Positions 54,566 through 63,197 of a stretch of DNA of 64,000 nucleotides are shown here, piece after piece. The notes under the pieces were generated by a model, which worked only from the letters and a program-made list of their open reading frames with translations, was not told the origin of the DNA and ran no database searches. The stretch spans positions 2,480,001 through 2,544,000 of the forward strand of contig OY770025.1 in NCBI GenBank assembly GCA_963669435.1. The letters are read 5' to 3'. A program made the translations under genes and the position numbers. The stretch is from CALJFL01 sp963669435. GTDB lineage: Bacteria > Pseudomonadota > Gammaproteobacteria > Pseudomonadales > Halieaceae. Within the stretch, counting starts at the first letter, position 1. Every line of letters starts with the position of its first letter.

Positions 54566-54888
54566 TGTATTTCTCTAACATTTTGAGTTTGGCTTGAAAA
54601 TAGGGCGCGAGGGTACAGGAAAACGACCCATTTTGGGAGTACCTAAATTACTGAATTTGCACGATTCGGCGCCAGATTGGCGTTTATCCGGTCGCAGTCG
54701 ACGGTTGGGCTGAATTAACTGCCTGTGAGGTGGCTGTGATGTCACCGTGAGATTGGTTTGAAACGGCCCGCGAGATGCTGATTCCCTCTGCTCGGGATTG
54801 CAGTGAATACCGAATCCAGGCAGAGCCCGGGTCGCTTAAAACCAAAATATTATGTTATTCTTCAGTAACTTAGCATAAAGGAGTTGTC
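54566..54888. other. divergent intergenic region, EF-G gene / nrdR
   Basis: A 323-base region between two gene starts. It contains an AT-rich stretch close to nrdR (around 54843-54862) and a strong AAAGGAGTTG ribosome-binding site for nrdR. I see no further gene, structured RNA or clear promoter in it. Confidence 0.5.
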
Positions 54889-55383
54889 ATGCATTGCCCA
54901 TTTTGTGCCGCCGATGACACCAAGGTCATTGATTCGAGGCTGGTCGCCGGTGGCGACCAGGTGCGCCGTCGCCGGGAGTGCGTGAACTGCAAGGAACGTT
55001 ACACCACCTACGAGGTTGCCGAGCTGGTAATGCCGCGAGTCATCAAACAGAACGGCAGTCGCGAACCCTTCAATGAGGAGAAACTGCGGGCGGGCTTCCT
55101 GCGTGCCCTGGAAAAACGGCCCGTGTCCATCGAGGACATTGAAGGCGTTATCAACCAGATCAAGCATGCCTTGAGAGCGACCGGGGAGCGAGAGGTAAAG
55201 TCGCTGGTACTGGGTGAATTGGTGATGGAGAACCTAAAAGAGCTCGATCAGGTCGCCTATGTGCGCTTCGCTTCGGTTTATCGCAGCTTCGAGGATATCG
55301 CCGAATTCCGACAGGCCATCGACCGGTTGGAAGCCGAACCTCAAGGTACCGATGCTACTTCGCAGGGAGGCGGGGCTTCCTGA
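54889..55383 (+). CDS. nrdR: transcriptional repressor NrdR
   Basis: 164 residues. NrdR represses ribonucleotide reductase genes according to ATP/dATP. The N-terminal zinc ribbon is CPFC...RECVNC, and the following ATP-cone domain starts at PRVIKQNGSREPFNEEKL. The Gly/Ser/Thr-rich tail is slightly longer than in E. coli. It heads the riboflavin operon, its normal position. Confidence 0.97.
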   Translation: MHCPFCAADDTKVIDSRLVAGGDQVRRRRECVNCKERYTTYEVAELVMPRVIKQNGSREPFNEEKLRAGFLRALEKRPVSIEDIEGVINQIKHALRATGEREVKSLVLGELVMENLKELDQVAYVRFASVYRSFEDIAEFRQAIDRLEAEPQGTDATSQGGGAS

Positions 55384-55423
55384 CACCTTCTGGTGTCTAT
55401 CCGGCTTGTAGGGTCATCGATCA

Positions 55424-56503
55424 GTGACTACGGAATCCCTGGACATCGCCATGATGGCGCGCGCGCTGCGGCTGGCGCGCCGTGGCCGCTATACCGCCAG
55501 ACCCAACCCACACGTGGGCTGTGTGCTGGTGCGAGACGGGCATGTTATTGCGGAAGGATTTACCCAGCCTGCCGGGGGTAATCACGCTGAGATCGAAGCC
55601 CTCAGCCGGGCCCCGGACGCCCGCGGTGCCACCGCCTATGTGACCCTGGAACCCTGTAACCACCACGGTAAAACCGGCCCTTGTTCGCAGGCACTGGTCG
55701 ATGCTGGTGTTAGCCGGGTGGTTGCCGCAATGACAGATCCCAATCCGCTGGTCGCAGGGGCGGGGCTGGCCCGTCTGCGCGAGGCGGGTATTGCGGTTAC
55801 TGAGGGCGTTTTGGAGGATGAGGCCAGCGAGTTGATCCGCGGATTTGCCGCACGTATGCGCCGCGGGCGGGGCTGGGTGCGTGCCAAACTCGCTATGTCG
55901 ATGGACGGCCGAACCGCCATGGCATCAGGTGCAAGCCAGTGGATCACGGGTCCTGCGGCCCGTGAGGATGTGCAGCTGTTGCGGGCTGAAAGCTGTGCGG
56001 TGATTACGGGCTCCGGGACGGTTCTGGAGGACGATTGTTCCCTGACGGTACGCTCCGAGCGAGTCCAGGCTCGAACTCCATTGCGAGTGGTCCTTGACTC
56101 CTCTCTGCGCACCCCTATCGGGGCAAAGGTCCTCTCGGCCGATGCGCCCACTTTGCTAGTACACGGCGAGGGAGCCCCCGTCCCGGATCATCTCCGTTCA
56201 CAGGAGCTTGCGGCTTTACCTATGATGGGCACTGGGGTTGATCTCAGCGCTGCTATGGATTTGATGGCAACGCGGCAATGCAATGAAATTCTGGTAGAAT
56301 CTGGCCCCCGTTTGGCCGGGGCCCTGCTGCAGGCAGGGCTGCTGGACGAGTTGATCGTTTACATGGCCCCCGTGCTAATGGGTGACAGTGCGCGCCCTTT
56401 ACTGGCGCTTCCCATCACCTCCATGGCTGAGAAAGTGCCCTTGCACATACAGGACATGCGCAAGGTGGGAGAAGATTGGCGTATTATCGCGCGGCCGGCG
56501 TAG
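55424..56503 (+). CDS. ribD: bifunctional pyrimidine deaminase/reductase RibD
   Basis: 359 residues from a GTG at 55424; the ATG at 55451 is an alternative. It deaminates and then reduces the pyrimidine product of GTP cyclohydrolase II in riboflavin synthesis. The deaminase domain has the zinc motif HAEIEAL and PCNHHGKTGPCSQAL. The reductase domain has LAMSMDGRTAM, ASQWITG and ILVESGPRLAGALLQAGLLDEL. Confidence 0.95.
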   Translation: MTTESLDIAMMARALRLARRGRYTARPNPHVGCVLVRDGHVIAEGFTQPAGGNHAEIEALSRAPDARGATAYVTLEPCNHHGKTGPCSQALVDAGVSRVVAAMTDPNPLVAGAGLARLREAGIAVTEGVLEDEASELIRGFAARMRRGRGWVRAKLAMSMDGRTAMASGASQWITGPAAREDVQLLRAESCAVITGSGTVLEDDCSLTVRSERVQARTPLRVVLDSSLRTPIGAKVLSADAPTLLVHGEGAPVPDHLRSQELAALPMMGTGVDLSAAMDLMATRQCNEILVESGPRLAGALLQAGLLDELIVYMAPVLMGDSARPLLALPITSMAEKVPLHIQDMRKVGEDWRIIARPA

Positions 56504-56538
56504 GCCGGGCCAGTGCGTTAAGTAAATACGGAACTAAC

Positions 56539-57201
56539 ATGTTTACAGGCATTATTCAGGCAGTCGGTGAGATTGTGGCGCTGGAACCCAGCGGCGGCGA
56601 CATCCGCCTGCGCGTCAGTACGGGGAAGTTGCCTCTCGAAGATGTCGGCATTGGCGATAGTATCGCCACCAACGGCGTTTGCCTTACCGTCACCGAATTG
56701 CCCGGCGATGGTTACTGGGCAGATGTCTCCGTGGAAACCCTGAATTTCACCACACTCTCAGCGTTAAAATCGGGTAGCCGCGTGAATCTGGAGAAGGCGA
56801 TGACGCCCGCTAGCCGTCTGGGTGGGCATATAGTCAGCGGACATGTCGACGGTGTAGGAGAAATTGTGAGCCTGCAGGAAGATGCGCGATCCTGGCGGGT
56901 TGTGGTGCGTGCGCCAGCAGCGCTGGCCCGCTACATCGCGCACAAGGGCAGTATCTGTGTTGATGGCACCAGCCTGACGGTGAATGCCGTCAACGGTGCT
57001 GAATTTGACCTGAACATTATTCCACAGACCATGGCCGAGACCGTTTTTGGCAGTTACAGTGCCGGCACCCGGGTTAACCTCGAGGTGGATGTCATTGCCC
57101 GCTACCTCGAGCGGCTGGTGTTGGGTGAAGACGCAGCTGACCCGAAAGCACCGGCAATCTCGATGTCGATGCTGGCCGAGAATGGTTTTTTGGGGAGATA
57201 G
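56539..57201 (+). CDS. ribE: riboflavin synthase, alpha chain
   Basis: 220 residues from the ATG at 56539. It dismutates two lumazine molecules to riboflavin. Two homologous beta-barrel halves are seen: MFTGIIQAVGEIV with SIATNGVCLTVTEL, and GGHIVSGHVDGVGEIV with SICVDGTSLTVNAV. It is between ribD and ribBX as usual. Confidence 0.96.
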   Translation: MFTGIIQAVGEIVALEPSGGDIRLRVSTGKLPLEDVGIGDSIATNGVCLTVTELPGDGYWADVSVETLNFTTLSALKSGSRVNLEKAMTPASRLGGHIVSGHVDGVGEIVSLQEDARSWRVVVRAPAALARYIAHKGSICVDGTSLTVNAVNGAEFDLNIIPQTMAETVFGSYSAGTRVNLEVDVIARYLERLVLGEDAADPKAPAISMSMLAENGFLGR

Positions 57202-57243
57202 CGACGAAATTTAGGATTTTCGACGCATTTTGGAAGCACTTTT

Positions 57244-58371
57244 ATGGAACTTAACTCGGTAGACGAGCTTATAAGCGATATCCGGCAGGGCCGCATGGTG
57301 GTGCTGTTGGATGATGATGCCGAAAGCAATAACGAAGGCGTGGTGATGGTCGCCGCTGAACACTGCGATGCCGGCCACATTAATTTTATGGCAAGGCAGG
57401 CGAGGGGCCTTGTCTGCCTCGCTATTACCGAGGAGCGCTGTCGACAGCTGGACCTGCCACCGATGGTTGAGGATGCTCGCGGCGAAAAATCCAATTTCAC
57501 CTTGTCGATCGAGGCCGCGGTGGGTATCGATACCGGCATATCGGCGGCGGACCGGGCGTTAACGGTGCAGGCGGCGGTGGCGCCGCACGCGGTGCCTGCC
57601 GATATTGTCCAACCTGGGCATATTTTCCCGCTCACCGCCCTGCCCGGGGGTGTGTTGGTCCGCGCCGGTCACACCGAGGCCGCATCCGATTACGCCCGCC
57701 TAGCTGGACTTCTGCCTGCGGCGGTGATGGCCGATATTCTCACTCCGGAAGGCGAGGTTGCCGACGGCCCGGCGTTGGTAGAGTTTGCCCGCATCCACAA
57801 GCTTAAAATGGGCACGGTCGCAGACCTTATTCATTTTCGGGTGAACAACGAGCGCACCATTCGCCGGGTACGTGAAGGCAAGATCCAGACGGCCCATGGC
57901 GAGTTCACGCTAACGGCTTACCGCGACCAGACTGCCGGTGCGATACACCTGGCCCTCTCTCAAGGCGAGATAAGGTCTGATGAACCTACAGTGGTCCGTG
58001 TCCATGTCGGGTCGGCGCTGCGTGACCTTGCTCGTGTTGAGCTGCAGGCGGGGCCTTCCTGGAGTATGGAGCGCTGCATGCGGGAAATTTCGGCGCGCGG
58101 TAGGGGTGTGATTGTTTTGTTGGCGCGCGAAGAGGGAGCCGATCAGCTGCTGGCTAGCGTGGATATGGCCTTGGGTGAAAAGCCAGTAAGTACTGGCATT
58201 CCCTCTGATACCTATACCACTGTGGGCCTGGGGTCGCAGATCCTGCGGGACCTGGGGGTCGGAAAAATCCACCTGATGGGGGCACCAATAAAGTACAATG
58301 CGATCTCCGGTTTTGACCTGGAAGTGCTGGAGTTTCTCCATCCGGGTGAGCAGGTTCAGGCTGCGTCGTAA
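57244..58371 (+). CDS. RibB fused to degenerate cyclohydrolase II domain (RibBX type)
   Basis: 375 residues. The N-terminal domain (1-205) is 3,4-dihydroxy-2-butanone-4-phosphate synthase, with IVQPGHIFPLTALPGGVLVRAGHTEA. Its acidic loop, usually DDEDRENEGD, reads DDDAESNNEGV (23-33): the Arg, one metal-binding Glu and the last Asp are gone. The C-terminal domain resembles GTP cyclohydrolase II but lacks its zinc cysteines and the catalytic SLRCDCG-type site, as in the RibBX variant of proteobacteria. Whether the synthase is active is uncertain; a second ribB may exist elsewhere. Confidence 0.87.
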   Translation: MELNSVDELISDIRQGRMVVLLDDDAESNNEGVVMVAAEHCDAGHINFMARQARGLVCLAITEERCRQLDLPPMVEDARGEKSNFTLSIEAAVGIDTGISAADRALTVQAAVAPHAVPADIVQPGHIFPLTALPGGVLVRAGHTEAASDYARLAGLLPAAVMADILTPEGEVADGPALVEFARIHKLKMGTVADLIHFRVNNERTIRRVREGKIQTAHGEFTLTAYRDQTAGAIHLALSQGEIRSDEPTVVRVHVGSALRDLARVELQAGPSWSMERCMREISARGRGVIVLLAREEGADQLLASVDMALGEKPVSTGIPSDTYTTVGLGSQILRDLGVGKIHLMGAPIKYNAISGFDLEVLEFLHPGEQVQAAS

Positions 58372-58415
58372 CGAATTTGTCGTAAGAACGGCCTCGAAAA
58401 TAAAGGGAATAGAGA

Positions 58416-58886
58416 ATGAGTGTGAAAACGATTGAAGGTGATTTTGCCGGAGGAAAGGGCAAGTACGCCATTGTGGTGGGTCGCTGGAATAGCTTCGTGG
58501 TCGAGCACCTGCTGGAGGGAGCGCTGGATACGCTGCGGCGCCACGGCGTGGATGACAAGCAGATTACCGTGGTCAGAGCACCGGGTGCCTTCGAGATTCC
58601 GCTGGTTTGTAAGAAAGTCGCTGCCAAGGGCGATGTCGACGCCATTATTGCATTAGGCGCCGTGATCCGCGGTGGGACGCCACATTTTGAATACGTTTCG
58701 GGGGAATGCACGAAGGGAATATCCCAGGTTGGTATGGAATTCGGTATCCCCGTGGCCTTTGGTGTTCTCACCGTCGACACGATCGAACAGGCCATAGAGC
58801 GATCCGGCACCAAGGCCGGTAACAAGGGCGAAGAGGCAGCAATGTCAGCCATTGAGATGGTGAGCCTGTTAGGCAAGATTGGTTGA
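58416..58886 (+). CDS. ribH: 6,7-dimethyl-8-ribityllumazine synthase
   Basis: 156 residues. It condenses the RibB and RibD products to lumazine. VVGRWNSFVVEHLLEGALDTL, APGAFEIPLV, ALGAVIRGGTPHFEYV (catalytic His) and PVAFGVLTVDTIEQAIERSG are present. The nusB start follows its stop by one base. Confidence 0.97.
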   Translation: MSVKTIEGDFAGGKGKYAIVVGRWNSFVVEHLLEGALDTLRRHGVDDKQITVVRAPGAFEIPLVCKKVAAKGDVDAIIALGAVIRGGTPHFEYVSGECTKGISQVGMEFGIPVAFGVLTVDTIEQAIERSGTKAGNKGEEAAMSAIEMVSLLGKIG

Positions 58887-58887
58887 G

Positions 58888-59340
58888 GTGGCCAAGACCC
58901 AGCACAACACCCTCGCTGCCGAGCGACGCAAGGCGCGACACTATGGTATGCAGGCCCTGTACCAGTGGCATATGGCGGGCGCTTCTTTAGCGACTATAGA
59001 GGCGGAGTTTCGCGCCGACTATGATTTTGCGCATGTCGATCTCGAGTATTTCCAGGCTTTGTTACATGAGGTTCCGGGGCGCGTTGACGAACTTGAAGCC
59101 AGATTGTTGCCCTTGCTGGACCGGGGTATTGACGAGTTGGATCCCATCGAGCGCACGCTGTTAAGAATGGGTAGCTGGGAGCTGGCCGAGCGCCTGGATG
59201 TGCCCTATAAGGTGGTCATCAACGAAGCTGTGGCGCTGGCCAAGAAATTTGGTGCCACTGACAGCCACAAATACGTAAACGGCGTATTGGACAAAGCCGC
59301 CCGGGAACTGCGCAAGGTCGAAATCGAAGCGGCGTCCTGA
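58888..59340 (+). CDS. nusB: transcription antitermination protein NusB
   Basis: 150 residues from the GTG at 58888, directly after the ribH stop; a TTG at 58879 that overlaps ribH is the alternative. NusB with S10 binds boxA RNA in rRNA antitermination. RRKARHYGMQALYQWHMAG, IDELDPIERTLLRMGSWEL and KVVINEAVALAKKFGATDSHKYVNGVLDK (quoted in parts) are family motifs. Confidence 0.95.
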   Translation: MAKTQHNTLAAERRKARHYGMQALYQWHMAGASLATIEAEFRADYDFAHVDLEYFQALLHEVPGRVDELEARLLPLLDRGIDELDPIERTLLRMGSWELAERLDVPYKVVINEAVALAKKFGATDSHKYVNGVLDKAARELRKVEIEAAS

Positions 59341-59345
59341 CAGCC

Positions 59346-60266
59346 GTGGACGAATTTTCACTTATCTATCGGTATTTCTCAGCGCTGGGCCGTGGTGAGG
59401 CGGTATCCCTGGGCGTGGGTGATGACTGCGCGTTGTTGAACCTTGGCGCTGGTGAACAGCTGGCTACCTCCGTCGATACCCTGGTCGAAGGCGTGCACTT
59501 TCCCTCAGACGCTTTCCCGGAGGATATTGCTTATCGCGCTGTCGCTACAGCGGTCAGCGATCTGGCGGCAATGGGTGCCAGGCCCCTCGCCATGACCCTG
59601 GCATTAACCCTGGCAAGCGCCGAGGATTTCTGGCTGCATGCTTTTAGTGAGGGCCTGGCTGCAGCGGTGTCTGACTTTTCCCTGCCCCTGATCGGCGGTG
59701 ATACCACCCGGGGGCCCCTGACAATTACCGTGCAGGTTCTCGGCGCTGTTCCCGCCCAGGGGGCTCTGCTGCGCAGCGGGGCCAGCCCGGGTGACAGTGT
59801 GTATGTGTCGGGGAGTCTCGGTGATGCCGCGGGGGGATTGGCCCTGTTGCAAGATCGCCTGGACGTTTCAGATCCCGATCATGGCGAATATCTGCTGGCG
59901 CGATTCTGGCGACCCCGGCCGCCGATATCCATGGGCCTAGAACTCATCGGAAAAGCCAGCGCGGCTATTGACGTGTCCGATGGTCTGCTGGCCGATCTTG
60001 CGCATATCGCTGCGGCCAGTGGCGTGGCTATTGATATTCTTGCCGAGTCCGTACCAATTTCTGCGGCACTTGCGGCCAGCGCCAATCCGGATCAGGCGCT
60101 GGAGTGGGCCTTGTCCGGCGGGGATGACTACGAGTTATGTTTTTGTCTGCCCGCAGGGCTGACTCCTCCCCCGGGCGTGAGCTTGATCGGGGAGGTGAAC
60201 AGCGGCGAAGGGGTTCGCTGTGATTCCGGTCATGTTCTGGCGGGTTACCAACATTTTCAGTCTTGA
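59346..60266 (+). CDS. thiL: thiamine-monophosphate kinase
   Basis: 306 residues from a GTG at 59346. It phosphorylates thiamine monophosphate to the active diphosphate. MDEFSLIYRYFSALGR, GVGDDCALLNLG, VDTLVEGVHFP, SDLAAMGARPLAM and GGDTTRGPLTITVQVLG match the family. It lies between nusB and pgpA as usual. Confidence 0.95.
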   Translation: MDEFSLIYRYFSALGRGEAVSLGVGDDCALLNLGAGEQLATSVDTLVEGVHFPSDAFPEDIAYRAVATAVSDLAAMGARPLAMTLALTLASAEDFWLHAFSEGLAAAVSDFSLPLIGGDTTRGPLTITVQVLGAVPAQGALLRSGASPGDSVYVSGSLGDAAGGLALLQDRLDVSDPDHGEYLLARFWRPRPPISMGLELIGKASAAIDVSDGLLADLAHIAAASGVAIDILAESVPISAALAASANPDQALEWALSGGDDYELCFCLPAGLTPPPGVSLIGEVNSGEGVRCDSGHVLAGYQHFQS

Positions 60267-60344
60267 TGTTACTGACTCGTTGACCTACTTACTTTTGCGG
60301 GATTTCACCCTAAACTAGGATTAGTTGGATAGCAGGGAGAACGG

Positions 60345-60866
60345 ATGAATTGTGGACCGGCGGATTCAGCCGAAACGGCCACCGGAGCTGGCAAGGTCAC
60401 CTTGGCTACGTTGAAAGACCCCGTACAATTCCTCGCCTTTGGCTTCGGCAGCGGCTTGTCGGCAAAGGCGCCTGGTACAGTCGGCACGCTGGCGGCGATC
60501 CCTCTATACCTGCTGCTGACACGCGTGGACCTGTGGCTCTATACCCTGCTGGTCCTCGCTGCGCTGGGCCTCGGGGTTTATCTGTGCGGGGTTGCAAGCC
60601 GGAAACTGGGCGTTCACGATCACCCTGGCATCGTCTGGGACGAGTTTGTAGGGTTCTGGATTACCATGTGGGCGGTACCCCCCACGCTTACCTGGATTGT
60701 TATTGGGTTTGTGCTGTTCAGGCTTCTGGACATCGCTAAACCGTGGCCAATCAGTTCGTTTGACCGAAACGTGCACGGTGGCCTGGGCATTATGATTGAC
60801 GATGTGCTGGCTGGCATCGTGGCCTGCGCCGTGCTGCACCTGGCCATGACTGTCCTGGCAGCCTGA
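60345..60866 (+). CDS. pgpA: phosphatidylglycerophosphatase A
   Basis: 173 residues with four membrane segments. It dephosphorylates phosphatidylglycerophosphate at the inner membrane. FLAFGFGSGLSAKAPGTVGTLAA, HPGIVWDEFVGFW and FRLLDIAKPWPISSFDRNVHGGLGIMIDD (in parts) are diagnostic. The first 22 residues are a hydrophilic extension. Confidence 0.95.
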   Translation: MNCGPADSAETATGAGKVTLATLKDPVQFLAFGFGSGLSAKAPGTVGTLAAIPLYLLLTRVDLWLYTLLVLAALGLGVYLCGVASRKLGVHDHPGIVWDEFVGFWITMWAVPPTLTWIVIGFVLFRLLDIAKPWPISSFDRNVHGGLGIMIDDVLAGIVACAVLHLAMTVLAA

Positions 60867-60897
60867 TCGGGAATGGAAGCCGGGTGGGAGGCTGCTG

Positions 60898-61536
60898 ATG
60901 GTAACTAGGGTGATGATTTTGCTGCTGCTGTGTTATAGCGCGTTGGCAGTCAGTGAAACCGCCGGTCTGCAGGTGCAGGCCTTGCTACCCAATACCGCCG
61001 TAGTGAAGATAGATGGTCGCCAGTACACGTTGCGCGCCGGCGATACGCGAGCGGGGGTGACCTTGATAGCCGCTGATTCGCGCCAGGCCACCTTCGAAAT
61101 TGGCGGTCAACAACACACCCTGGGTGTCTCGCAGCGTATCGGGAGCAATTACAGCGCCCCGGAAAAGCGCGAGGTGACAATCCGGCGCGACGACCGGCTC
61201 CAATACCTGACCCAGGCGCGTTTTAATGGCACCACAGTGCAGGTGTTGGTCGATACCGGCGCAAACCTGGTCGCTATGAGCACGGAACACGCCGAACGCA
61301 TTGGCGTCGACTACGAATCGGGTATTGAAACGGAGGTGGAGACCGCCAGCGGCGTTAATGACGCCTGGTTCATCAAGCTCAGATCCGTCGATGTGGGCGG
61401 TATCCGGGTGGAAAACGTCGAGGCAACCGTTATCGATGGGGATTATCCGAGCATCGTCCTGCTGGGAATGAGCTACCTGCGCCACGTGGAAATGCGGGAG
61501 AGTGGGGGGATTCTTTCGTTGTCCCGGGATTGGTAG
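60898..61536 (+). CDS. retropepsin-like aspartic protease
   Basis: 212 residues. A short signal or anchor segment (MILLLLCYSALAVSETA) and a beta-rich N-terminal half (25-95) precede a clan-AA domain (about 100-208) with the active-site triad DTGA at 119-122 (VLVDTGANLVAMS) and the second flap-like LLGMSYL. A single catalytic Asp per chain means it must dimerise. It is of the TIGR02281 type of bacterial retropepsins. Substrate unknown; the location is periplasmic or membrane-bound. It converges on ispA. Confidence 0.85.
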   Translation: MVTRVMILLLLCYSALAVSETAGLQVQALLPNTAVVKIDGRQYTLRAGDTRAGVTLIAADSRQATFEIGGQQHTLGVSQRIGSNYSAPEKREVTIRRDDRLQYLTQARFNGTTVQVLVDTGANLVAMSTEHAERIGVDYESGIETEVETASGVNDAWFIKLRSVDVGGIRVENVEATVIDGDYPSIVLLGMSYLRHVEMRESGGILSLSRDW

Positions 61537-61622
61537 CAGTGGGGCCAATTTGTCTTATTATCACAGCGGTTTGATTAGCAGGCGCAAGATGTAGGTTTAG
61601 TGGACCACAACTGGTGTTTAGA

Positions 61623-62531
61623 TTAATGGTCCCGTTCGACGATGTAGCGCGCAATTTCCCGCAATTCATCGGCTGAATCACCGAAGATAGCCAGTGATGA
61701 TCTTGCTGCCTCCAGGAGTCTGTTGGCCTCGGCCTTCGCGCCCTCCAGCCCCATCAGTTTCACGTAGGTAGGTTTGTTCGCCTCGGCATCTTTGCCCTGG
61801 GTTTTGCCCAATTTGTCGGTGTCGCCTTCCACATCCAGGATGTCATCAACGACCTGGAACGCCAGACCAATATGGGTGCCAAACTCATCCAGGGCAGTCA
61901 ATTGCTCCTCGCTCGCGTCCGCCGCAATCCCCCCCAGCGCCAGGGATGCGCGTATCAGCGCGCCTGTTTTCAGGGAGTGCATGGTCTGGAGCTCTTCCAG
62001 GCTCATATCGGTATTGGTCGCCTGGATATCGATATACTGACCTCCCACCATGCCCTCAAAACCCGCCGCATTAGCCAGAATTTTGATCATCTTGACCTTC
62101 TGGGCGTCCGATAGCTCGGGAGACTCCGCGATCAGCTCAAAAGCCCTCGCTTGCAGCCCGTCTCCCACCAGGATGGCCGTGGCCTCATCGAAGGCCTTGT
62201 GCAAGCTTGGTTTGCCACGACGGAAATCGTCGTCATCCATGGCCGGGAGATCGTCGTGGACCAGAGAGTAGATGTGGATAAGTTCGATGGCAAATGGAAG
62301 GTTGACCCCGGCTGCCCAGCCATTTCTACTTTTTCCTACTTTCGCTGCGCTCATGAAAAGAAGCGGCCGAATTTTCTTGCCGTTGGATTCTAAACAGTGT
62401 CCCACGGCATTTGCGAGCAGATCGATTATAGGGGTGCTAGTCGTGCTCGCTATGGTAGCTTGCTGCACTAGCGATTGATTTACGGATTCGTAGCGAATCG
62501 CGCAATCGTCAACAAGTTTTTTGAAACTCAC
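61623..62531 (-). CDS. ispA: farnesyl diphosphate synthase
   Basis: 302 residues. It condenses IPP with DMAPP and geranyl diphosphate. The first aspartate-rich motif is HDDLPAMDDDDFRRGK and the second is VVDDILDVEGD; LVGDGLQARAFELIAE and GGQYIDIQA are further motifs. It follows xseB by nine bases on the same strand. The usual downstream dxs is absent; a retropepsin gene is there instead. Confidence 0.95.
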   Translation of the reverse strand: MSFKKLVDDCAIRYESVNQSLVQQATIASTTSTPIIDLLANAVGHCLESNGKKIRPLLFMSAAKVGKSRNGWAAGVNLPFAIELIHIYSLVHDDLPAMDDDDFRRGKPSLHKAFDEATAILVGDGLQARAFELIAESPELSDAQKVKMIKILANAAGFEGMVGGQYIDIQATNTDMSLEELQTMHSLKTGALIRASLALGGIAADASEEQLTALDEFGTHIGLAFQVVDDILDVEGDTDKLGKTQGKDAEANKPTYVKLMGLEGAKAEANRLLEAARSSLAIFGDSADELREIARYIVERDH

Positions 62532-62540
62532 CAGTATCAG

Positions 62541-62771
62541 TTACTCAGATTCGTCAGTTAGTGGGGAATCATCTTCCGGATCGATAGAAAGTAATTGAAC
62601 CCTTTGCGACGCTGCTTCCAGTTGACGCTGGGTCTCACGAATGAGGCTTATGCCAAGCTCGTATTTTTCCAGCGACTGCTCCAAGGATAAATTCTCTGTT
62701 TCCAGCGACTTTGCGACATCCTCTATTTGCGAAAGATTAGCACCTATTGAATTGTCATTCTTCTTAGTCAT
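62541..62771 (-). CDS. xseB: exodeoxyribonuclease VII small subunit
   Basis: 76 residues from the ATG at 62771, preceded by TAAAGG; the open frame extends to 62960 without family similarity. ENLSLEQSLEKYELGISLIRETQRQLEAASQRV (in parts) is the conserved core. With XseA it forms an ATP-independent single-strand exonuclease. It is coupled to ispA, the usual pairing. Confidence 0.9.
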   Translation of the reverse strand: MTKKNDNSIGANLSQIEDVAKSLETENLSLEQSLEKYELGISLIRETQRQLEAASQRVQLLSIDPEDDSPLTDESE

Positions 62772-63197
62772 GCCTTTACCAACCGATTCTCCAGCGTGGT
62801 CGGCGAGTATAGCAAATTGATTTCCGATAACTTTTCTGCATTGCCATGTGGATTGAACTGCAAAATTGATCGATTGAAGCTTGAGGCCGTGTACTGTGCC
62901 GCATTCAGTTTCAGGAACCACTTTCTCGATAAAGTCTGCCTGTCTCCACTGGACGCGCAAAAATTAGTCAAAACTACTGTAATTTACCTGCATCTCACTG
63001 AAAAGTTATAGAAATAGATAGAAAACGTCGACACTGAGATTGCTTCTGGAATGCTCTGGGTGAAACAATAACGTAGCGATATTGGTATGGCCGCATTACC
63101 CCGCCAGGGTTGGTACTGTAAGTTGTTTGAAGGGCTTTAGCTGAGGTTTAAGATCAGTATGATTGGGCCAGATCTGGCACCCGGAGAGATGTGATAG
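62772..63197. other. intergenic region between xseB and pseB
   Basis: About 426 bases between two divergent gene starts, with a lower-GC, A/T-rich stretch around 62950-63070. It should hold promoters for both genes. I see no tRNA, small gene or strong hairpin. Confidence 0.5.

Noticed and set aside
57202..57243. FMN riboswitch ahead of ribBX
   Set aside because: Only 42 bases separate the genes, too short for the RFN element, and its motifs are not seen.
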